Shown here: positions 56,579 to 64,000 of the stretch, piece after piece
Layout of the letters: each line of letters opens with the position of its first letter
Numbering within the stretch: position 1 is the stretch's first letter
Assembly (NCBI GenBank): GCA_027924585.1
Contig: BSBM01000001.1
Coordinates: forward strand, 53,374,501-53,438,500
DNA length: 64,000 bases
Direction of reading: 5' to 3'
Origin: Larix kaempferi
Taxonomy: Eukaryota; Streptophyta; Pinopsida; Pinales; Pinaceae
Translations under genes and position numbers: made by a program
The notes under the pieces: generated by a model
Databases searched by the model: none
Seen by the model: only the letters and a program-made list of their open reading frames with translations
What the model was told of the DNA's origin: nothing

Positions 56579-57040
56579 ATTGGAATGGATCTTGATTGTT
56601 AGAGAGCCTACATAGCCCTCCTTAGTGGATACATAGCCCAGCTCGGGGGTGGTCTCTAAACTGAAAGAGTATAGGCTGGACATAGACCTAAGGTTGGGTG
56701 GAACGTTGCTCTCACTTAGCCAGTTGTTGGGGCAACTTCAATATACAAAGATAAGTGTTATGTGGAATGAATGGTGTTATTTATATGCTATTATTATGTT
56801 GTTTTTCTCAAGCTGTTAAATGAATGTTATATGAATGTGAGTAATGAGTAGACCATGTGTAAACCTGAGTAGAAGGGTGAGTGCTGGTTGAAATACTTCA
56901 TACAGTTGCATGAGTTAATGCGTTGTTAATATTGCTACGAATATTAATGGCATATTAAGTAAAATAATAGTTGTTAATTATTAAGGTGGTTAGCTATTAA
57001 GGTTAAGGGACGTAACCCTTTGTTATGTATGCTCAAGCCA

Positions 57041-57048
57041 TATAAAAG
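57041..57048 (+). promoter_or_regulatory. LTR TATA box
   Basis: TATAAAAG lies about 1050 bp before the LTR end, following a GC-balanced U3 region and preceding AT-rich sequence. It would place the GC-rich minisatellite in the transcribed R/U5 leader. Confidence 0.5.
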
Positions 57049-57587
57049 GTGAGCTATATTGTAATATTAAAACATCTCATATCTTATATGTTTTCTATCA
57101 TTAATATTATATTCCATTTATTATGGCTTATCTAGTTTACCAAGTCTTTTGGTGAATAATTGTATGAGCGAATATTTATTCGTTCAAAATATTACATGTG
57201 TTAGATGTATGGATAGACTTAATTTATTGTAGTATGTGCATATTGTATGAGATGTTAACCCTGCAATGGATTGCTAACCTCATTGAATCATGGGATGGTT
57301 AGGGGGCCCGTGGCATCCTTAAACTGCTCTGTGAGTTAGATAAATATAGGTTATGGTAGGAGACAAGTAGAAATCTGTTAAAGGTTGGAAGGTGCCTTAG
57401 AGTGTTACTGAACAAACTTTAGAGAAGAAAACGAAGAAGTTGGATACCTCAGTTGGGTAGAGGATTGCACCAACTGATGGAGCTCTCCAAGAGCTTTCCA
57501 ATGGTACCAACCTTACTCCATTTGGACCAAGGGTGAAGAAGTTATGACCCTTGGAAGTTGCTTAGGGTAAAGGTCTTTAACATGGCC

Positions 57588-57960
57588 ATTTCCGCATCCG
57601 CAATGCGGATTGCGTATTGCAGAAGGCCATTTAGCGGAAGAAAAAGTTAGATTTCCGCATTTCCGCATCTGCAATGTGGATTGAGGATTGTGGAAATGTT
57701 GTTTGGAGGAAAAGTTAGACTTCCACATTCCCGCACCCGCAATTGTAGATTGCGGGTTGCGGAAAGGTCGTTTAGCGTAAAAGTTAGATTTCCGCAATTT
57801 CGCATCCGCAATGCGGAAAGTCATTTGGAGGAAAGAAAGGTGGATTTCCGCATTTCCACTCCCGCAATTGCATATTGCGGATTGCGTAAGGTCACTTAGC
57901 GGAAAAGTTATATTCCACATTTCTGCACCTGCAATGCGGATTGCAGATTGCAGAGGGCGC
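57588..57960 (+). repeat. GC-rich 55-70-bp minisatellite in the LTR leader
   Basis: Five to six diverged units follow the pattern TTTCCGCATCCGCAATGCGG, then ATTGCGG, then a GGTCATTTAGCGGAAAAGTT-like part (starts near 57588, 57652, 57719, 57788, 57844 and 57912). The CCGCAATGCGG core is nearly self-complementary, so each unit can fold, and CpG density is far above the surroundings. Confidence 0.8.
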
Positions 57961-58092
57961 GATTGCGGATCGCAGAGGCGAGATGCGGATCCGAGCCCAA
58001 TGTGACCGTGAGTAAGTTTGGAAGCAAAAGAAGAAGAAAAAAGTAACAGAGGGTCTTATGTGGCCTAAGGAGGCCATGGGGACGTTATAGAG

Positions 58093-58104
58093 TGGTATCA
58101 GAGC
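58093..58104 (+). other. Primer-binding site (tRNA-iMet)
   Basis: TGGTATCAGAGC, three bases after the LTR end. Confidence 0.92.
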
Positions 58105-58322
58105 GAGGTTACAACACTGAGGCTATTAGGGCCGAACCGTGGAAGAAATCGCACCCAAAAGAAATGCTAGGGTGTTGTTTAATCTAACAGAACTTTAATA
58201 ATTTACTGATTAATGAATAATTGCCAGAATTTGTGGATGTTTCAAGTTCTATGCTGTCTAATAAACATTTTTATCATGCACAGTGATTGTGGCAGGTTAC
58301 AGTTGAAGCATACAGCAAGGCC

Positions 58323-59592
58323 ATGGATCAGAAAGCAAGAATGGTGACCGTTAATGATGCACAAAAACCCTACGAGCCTGAAGAAGACGTGTTGGGGGAA
58401 AACGTGCAGGAAGAACACGCTGAAACAACGTCCAATGGAAGAAGGGAGCGGGTGACTCCCTAGGATTGGGTTGAGACCATGACAAGATTTAATGAGAGGC
58501 TGATAAAGGTGCAAGAGGAGCAGCACCAGCTCAATGCGGCTATTCTGCAAAGCCTCACTGACATGCATCAAAAAGTAAACATGGGGTCCAATCCAAGCAA
58601 TATGGGCCGAGAATAAAGGAATGTAGATCGTTCTTGGTAGAGGACTCCAAGCCATAAAGGGGTTGCTGTGAGCAGAAGGCACATAACATCCTCTTCGGGA
58701 TCTCCTTCCAACAGGTTAGAACACTCCAGAGACACTCCAAGAAGTCCAAGACACACTTACAATCAGACTGAGAAAAGAAGGAGTTTCAGAGGGATCCCAC
58801 AAGGAGAATTCAGGAAAGCAAGAGCTCCTATCTTTGTTGGAGAAAGTAAGATAGGACAAGAGGTTTATGCATGGCTACTTGGAATGAAAAAGTATTTCAA
58901 AATGCATGATTATTCAGAAAGTGAGAAGGCTAGAGTTTCCATTTACAATATAAATGACAAAGCTTCCATTTAGTGGGAACATATCATGAAAGTATAGAGG
59001 ACTAGTGAAAGAAGGACCAACTGGGAGCGATTTAAAAGATACTTCAAGGAGAAATACCTATCAGCTAGGTATTATGACAACAAGAGAAAGGAGTTCAATG
59101 AACTCAGGTTGGGGCAAAATTCCATGGAGGAACATGTTCATAAATTCTTGGAACTGTTAAGGTATATGGACTACATCAAGGATGAAAGGGTAAAGATTCA
59201 GTGTTTCCTTGGAAGCCTACCACAGAACTACAGGGATAGGATTGAGTTTATCCATCCACCGAGTTTGGATGAAGCCATCAGGATGGCTATGCTCTACTAT
59301 GAGTAGAATAAAGGGAATACAGATACTCAACCAGCGTGGAAAGGAAAACCCAAAGGAGGATTTGAACCAAGGAGAAATGGCTTCAAGCCACCTTTCAAGA
59401 ATCAGTTGAGAAAATTTCCACAGGGATAGCCAGCAGGAAGTGGATTCAAACCAGCTGCAACAACAGAGAAAACATCAAAAGGACCAATTCAGTGTTGGGG
59501 ATGTGGAGACGACCACATGCTTAGAGATTGCCCAAATCGAAGAGGGAACCCCTGAAGTTGCACAACTTGGGAGAAGAAACCACAATATAAGA
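58323..59592 (+). pseudogene. Chromovirus Gag
   Basis: Capsid/nucleocapsid protein, starting at ATG 58323 (MDQKARMVTVNDAQKPYEPE). The retrotransposon Gag domain lies around APIFVGESKIGQEVYAWLLG through KEFNELRLGQNSMEEHVHKF and FLGSLPQNYRDRIEF. Near 59493-59533 is a zinc knuckle, CWGCGDDHMLRDC, with CX2CX3HX4C spacing. In-frame stops lie at 58461, 58614, 58638, 58971, 58995, 59304, 59427 and 59553; the one at 58971 replaces an expected Trp. The frame changes relative to pol between about 59555 and 59600. No intact Gag is possible. Confidence 0.85.
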
Positions 59593-59593
59593 T

Positions 59594-62500
59594 ATGGCCA
59601 GAGCCACACCTCAAATATATACAACATTGGATGATCACCAGGAAGACCACCAAGCAGCAGTGGTAGAAGTTGAAGGTAAGATTGCTAAGCAATCTATTTC
59701 TGTTTTAATTGATCCAGGATCCACCCATAGTTATGTGTCCCCTAAAGTGGTTGAAAGTTGTTCACTTGGTAAAGTGAAACATAGTAAGTCTTGGTTAGTT
59801 CAACTAACCACCGGGACTAAGAGAAAAGTGAGTGAAGTAGTGGTGGACTGTCCCATAGAGCTTAATGGAATTCCCACCAAGGTAAACTTGAATGTACTAC
59901 CCTTGGGATCTTATGATGCCTTGATACGCATGGACTGGTTGGAGAAGCATAGAGCCAAACTTGACTGCTACAAGAAAGTGCTTGAGTGTATTGATGATGA
60001 AGGAAGACCAAGGTTGGTTAAAGGAATTCCAAAACAAGTTCTAGTAAGGCAGATTTCAGCCTTATAGCTGAGAAAGTTCTATAAAAAAGGTTGTCAATTA
60101 TATGTTGTGCATATATCAAACTCAGCAGAAGATAAAGGGCCAAAGTTGGAAGACTTTCAACTATTGCAGGAGTTCCAAGATGTATTCCTAGATGAAGTAC
60201 CAGGACTACCACCCAAGAGGGACATTGATTTCTCCATTAACCTTGTTCTAGGAGCAACACCAAGCTCCAAATCCCCTTATAGAATGAGTACACCTGAGCT
60301 GATAGAACTAAAAATGCATCCGCAAGAACTAATGGACAAGGAGTATATCAGATCGAGTGTGTCTCCTTGGGGTGCACCTGTTTTGTTTGTTAATAAGAAG
60401 GATGGAGATTTAAGGCTATGTATATATTACAAACAACTGAACAAAGTAACCATCAAGAACACGTATCCATTGCCAAGAATCAATGACTTGTTTGACCAGA
60501 TGAAGGAAGCTAAAGTGTTTTCCAAGATTGACTTGAGGTCTGGCTACCATCAAGTGAGGATAAAGGATGAAGACATTCACAAAACAACTTTCCGAACTAG
60601 ATATGGACACTATGAGTTCACTGTGGTTCCATTTGGACTAACCAATGCACCTGCTACTTTCATGTATCTTATGAACAATGTCTTCAGTAAATACCTGGAT
60701 AAGTTTGTGATTGTATTCTTGGATGACATTCTGGTGTATTCAAAGAATGATGAAGAGCATACTGAACATTTGAGAATGGTACTGCAAGTCCTTAGAGAAC
60801 ACCAGTTGTATGCAAAGCTGAGTAAGTGTGACTTTTATCAATAAAAGGTGTAGTATTTGGGACATATCATTTCAACGGAAGGTATTGCAGTAGACCCAGA
60901 GAAGATTGAGGCCATAATGGATTGGCCTACTCCGAGAAATGTTGCAGATGTAAGATCATTTATGGGCTTTGCAGGGTACTACAGAAGATTCATTGAAAGT
61001 TTCTCCAAGATAGTACATCCAATTACATCATTACAAATGAAGGAAGTCAAATTTATATGGTTTGAGAAGTGTGAAAGGAGTTTTCAGAAGCTAAAAGAAT
61101 TACTTACCAGTGCTCCTATTTTAAAGATTGCAGATCCAAATAAAGACTTTGTGGTATGCAGAGATGCTTGCATGGAAGGATTGGGTGGAGTACTCATGCA
61201 AGAAGGATTTGTAATAGGCTATGAGTCAAGGAATCTAAAGGATCATGAAAGGAACTATGCCACACATGACTTAGAGCTAGCAGCCATAGTACATGCCCTC
61301 AAGAAATGGAGGCATTACCTCTTGGGAAGAATATTTGAACTTAGGATAGACCATATGAGTTTAAAATATTTGTTTGACCAGCCAAATCTAAATGCCAAAC
61401 AGACTAGACGGATGGAATTTCTCTGTGAGTTTGATTTGGACATTAAACATGTCAAGGGAAAGGAGAATAAGGTTGCTGATGCGCTCAATGGGAAATTTCA
61501 TGTTGCAACAATGAGTGTTTGTAAACCAGATTTGAAGGCAAGAATCATTGAAGTTCAAGCTAGTGATGAAGCTTACCTACAAATCAAAGAGAAGTTACAA
61601 TAGGGCAAGGTAGATAAAAAGTGTGTGGGATATCATATTGGAGAGGATGATGTCCTTATGTACCAAGGTGACAGACTGTACATTCCAAACTGTGCAGAAT
61701 TGAAGGAGCTTGTGTTGAGTGAGATACACCAAAAGCCATATTCTGGCCACCCAGGATATCAGAAGACTATAACCGCAGTAATAAATCAATACTTTTGGCA
61801 TGGTATGAAGAAGGACATAGCAGAGTATATTGCTAGATGTCAAAAGTGTCAGTAGGTCAAGGCAGAGCATCAACATCCAACAGGATTATTGCAGCCATTT
61901 CCCATCCCAGAGTGGACATGGGAAGTGATTTCTATGGATTTTATAACAGGTTTACCCATGACTGTGAAGAAGCACGATTCAATTATGGTTGTAGTGGACA
62001 AGATATCAAAAGTAGCTCACTTTATTCCCGTTAAGTCTACTCACATTGCAAATATATTCATGAGAGAGATATTCAGGTTGCATGGATTTCCCAAGGCAAT
62101 AGTTTCAGACCAGGATACAAAGTTCACTTCCAATTTTTGGAAAGGATTATTTCAAGAGTTGGGGACTAAGTTGAATTTAAGTATAGCCTATCATCCTCAA
62201 ACATATGGTCAGACTGAGAGAGTAAACCAGATTCTTGAAGACATGTTAAGAATGTATGTGATGGATAAGCCATCCAAGTGGGAGGACTACCTACACTTGG
62301 TAGAATTTTCCTACAACAATGGGTACCAGGCATTGTCGAAGACGAGCCCTTTTGAAGCTCTGTATGGAAGAGGATGCAGAACTCTAGTAAATTGGAACAA
62401 CCGAGTGAACATGGTAGTGCTTGGACCATAAATGATTGAAGAGATGGAACAAGAAGTTGTTAAGATCAGGCAGAATTTGAAGGTAGCACAGGACAGGTAG

Positions 62501-63004
62501 AAAAATTATGCAGATTTGAAGAGAATGCACAAAGAATTCCAGATTGGGGATCATGTTTACTTATGAGTGAGACCAAGGAAGAGCTCCATGAAGTTGGGAA
62601 GTTGCGCCAAGTTGGCACCCAGATATTGTGGACCATTTGAAGTCCTTGATAAAATAGCACCAGCTGCATATAGGATTGCATTACCTGCTAACATGAAAGC
62701 TCATAATGTTTTCCATGTCTCTTTGCTTAAGAAATATATACATGATCCTAATCACATCATTGATTGGCATGTGATACAAGTGGAACCAGAGAAAGAATTC
62801 CAAGTGGAACCTATATGCATCCTCGAAAGGAAGGTTACCTTACTCCGGAGGCAAGCCATCGGATAGGTAAAGGTGCAATGGAAGCACCTCAGTCCAGAGG
62901 AGGCAACCTGGGAGTTGGAAGATGCCATGATATTGGCATTCCCGTTTTTGTTCAGTTTTGAGAACACCGAAGACAGTGTTGTTCTAAGGGGGAGGGAGTT
63001 GTAA
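59594..63004 (+). pseudogene. Chromovirus Pol: protease, RT, RNase H, integrase, chromodomain
   Basis: One frame runs through to TAA 63002, just inside the 3' LTR. Protease: VLIDPGSTHSYVSPK (59703-59750). [39 protein letters not shown] and the active site FLDDILVYS (60716-60742). RNase [16 protein letters not shown] (canonical catalytic Asp kept at DAC) to [11 protein letters not shown]. Integrase: zinc-binding HQKPYSGHPGYQ...CQKC, core MDFITGLP, SDQDTKF and YGQTERVNQ (Tyr replaces the usual Asp). Chromodomain: QVEPICILERK to VKVQWKHLSPEEATWELEDA. Stops at 60065, 60842, 60851, 61601, 61853, 62429, 62498, 62564 and 62864 inactivate it; several sit where the family has Gln or Arg. Otherwise domain content is complete. 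Confidence 0.92.
62986..62999 (+). other. Polypurine tract
   Basis: AAGGGGGAGGGAGT directly precedes the 3' LTR start at 63000. Confidence 0.85.
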
Positions 63005-64000
63005 TACCCCTACCCTTCCTTATTAATTATTGGCCTCTATGTAAATATTATGTTTATTCAATGTGTGTCGATCCTAGTGTGGAGCTCAAGGCCAAGGCCC
63101 CACTAGTGGATGTTTAAGGTTTGCGTTCATAGGCAAATACTGGATAGTGAAACTATGCATGTGTTGTTAAGCCATAAAATTTTGTAATAGAGGTAAATGT
63201 TTAATATTGAAATGAAAATACTCTGAATTGGCTAAGTGAGGCAGCTAATGAGAAGGGGGCAAAGGTATCCACTAGGGGGAGGTGAGGGGGCTGTGGGATG
63301 GTGACCCATCCTGCCACTTGGGCAGGAGTAACCGATTTGATTCCCTGTACGAGTACAGATTCAATTATAGAATGTGGAGAAGGTAAGCCTGCGGGGATAT
63401 TTGCAGGAGGATAAAAACGACGCTGATATTGGAGTCAGGGGTTTGTCATTCATGGGGTGAGTGGAGGATCAGTTCTACACGAGGGGTTATGTTCCTAGAG
63501 TTTGATGCGTTCTGTTGGGGAGAGACCTTGAGACGCAAATAGAGCCGAAGAAGTAGAGCTGAGTACCAGAGGGATCCCGTGCGTATGCGTGATCCTTAAG
63601 TAAAAACCTGAAGATGAGATCGAAGGTGGACTGCAGGACGTGAATAGCTTGAGTAAGCTGTGTGCAATCCTAAATCCTCGAGTAGAGAGCCGAGTTGCAG
63701 GATAGAGTCTAGTCCACAACCCTGTAATGAACCAACTTGTTTAAGTGGGCGTAAGAGACATAGTTAAGGGTTGGGAATGCTTGATAAACTCAGTGAAGAC
63801 TAGCGTCTCATAAAACTAGCAGCAGGACCTTCTTATGCCTACCATGAATAGCAGTGGAAGGGAAGGGGCCTTGCGGGACTATGTAGCAAAGAAGAGGGTT
63901 TTCCTTGTGTTGGGTGAGGTTGATAATGTGGGTGCCTGATCTGTTGAGTGATTGAGATGTCTATAGCTCTGTGGTTGAGCTCACTGACTTAGCAATAACC
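63000..64000 (+). repeat. 3' LTR of the chromovirus, first kilobase
   Basis: Matches 55439-56438 from the first base, with many substitutions and almost no net length change. It continues beyond the window, so the target duplication cannot be checked. Confidence 0.9.

Larger units (their letters stand above)
55439..58089 (+). repeat. 5' LTR of the chromovirus (about 2651 bp)
   Basis: It starts TGTAATACCCCTACCCTGCC and ends GGGGACGTTATA; the expected terminal CA appears mutated to TA. The start is confirmed by the matching 3' LTR at 63000, and the end by the primer site three bases later. It contains a TATA box at 57041-57048 and two tandem-repeat tracts. Confidence 0.88.
55439..64000 (+). 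mobile_element. Ty3/gypsy chromovirus, nearly full length, inactivated (3' LTR cut by window end)
   Basis: Order: 5' LTR, primer-binding site, gag with zinc knuckle, protease, RT, RNase H, integrase with HHCC and DDE regions, chromodomain, polypurine tract, 3' LTR start. The C-terminal chromodomain places it among the chromoviruses, likely near the Tekay/Reina type. The two LTRs differ at many sites in the visible first kilobase (for example ACCCTGCC versus ACCCTTCC), so insertion is much older than that of the 44154-50641 element. More than a dozen in-frame stops and one frame change inactivate it. Confidence 0.93.

Noticed and set aside
57513-58005. ORFs on both strands across the LTR minisatellite
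   Set aside because: Open frames arise from the repeat unit itself; the peptides are repetitive and lack any domain.
61595-61876. Minus-strand ORF of 93 codons within the integrase region
   Set aside because: Antisense to recognisable integrase coding sequence.

Overview
The window is nuclear DNA of a land plant, most likely a seed plant with a large repeat-rich genome; a gymnosperm is plausible but not proven. The evidence is a three-exon R2R3-MYB gene with the usual plant intron positions, Copia and Ty3/gypsy chromovirus LTR retrotransposons with plant-type primer sites (tRNA-iMet, TGGTATCAGAGC), low gene density and long AT-rich spacers. I see only one convincing host gene: a MIXTA-like (subgroup 9) MYB on the minus strand at 38384-40029.

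Layout. 1-10450: decayed retroelement material. This holds a broken retroelement-type ORF (1113-2777), a minus-strand Copia 5' fragment with LTR, primer site, gag and protease (4620-7089), and a long coiled-coil ORF of unknown function (7730-10030) that looks like the extra ORF of a non-autonomous element. 10450-31000: a complex of DNA-transposon material. Its coding core is a degenerate Helentron-type Helitron. A PIF1-like helicase joined to an exonuclease/endonuclease/phosphatase (EEP) endonuclease lies on the plus strand (13805-15759). A Rep (HUH/Y) region preceded by a possible OTU-like segment lies on the minus strand (18218-20560). Around and inside it is a dispersed repeat family (called R here), with full or partial copies at 19108-19486, 24700-25850, 26275-27401, 28475-29190 and 29298-30290. 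Two of these copies sit inside a 3.56 kb element with very long inverted arms (27402-30960).

31000-38400: AT-rich spacer with a cluster of at least six independent short tandem duplications (34127-36020). 38384-40300: the MYB gene and its promoter. 40300-44153: spacer, one unassigned ORF and an ATTAAC-type minisatellite. 44154-50641: a complete, apparently very young LTR retrotransposon. Its 2026-bp LTRs look identical, its target duplication is ACATG, and its internal region encodes one intact 698-aa protein with no recognisable gag-pol enzymes. It appears to be nested in an older LTR. 50820-55438: spacer with a 298-bp tandem repeat. 55439-64000: a Ty3/gypsy chromovirus with a full 5' LTR, gag, protease, RT, RNase H, integrase and chromodomain, and the first 1 kb of its 3' LTR. 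It is inactivated by many stop codons and carries two tandem-repeat tracts in its LTR.

No rRNA, tRNA gene or CRISPR array was seen. Boundaries of repeats and degraded ORFs were read by eye and are approximate unless LTR, PBS or TSD positions are stated.
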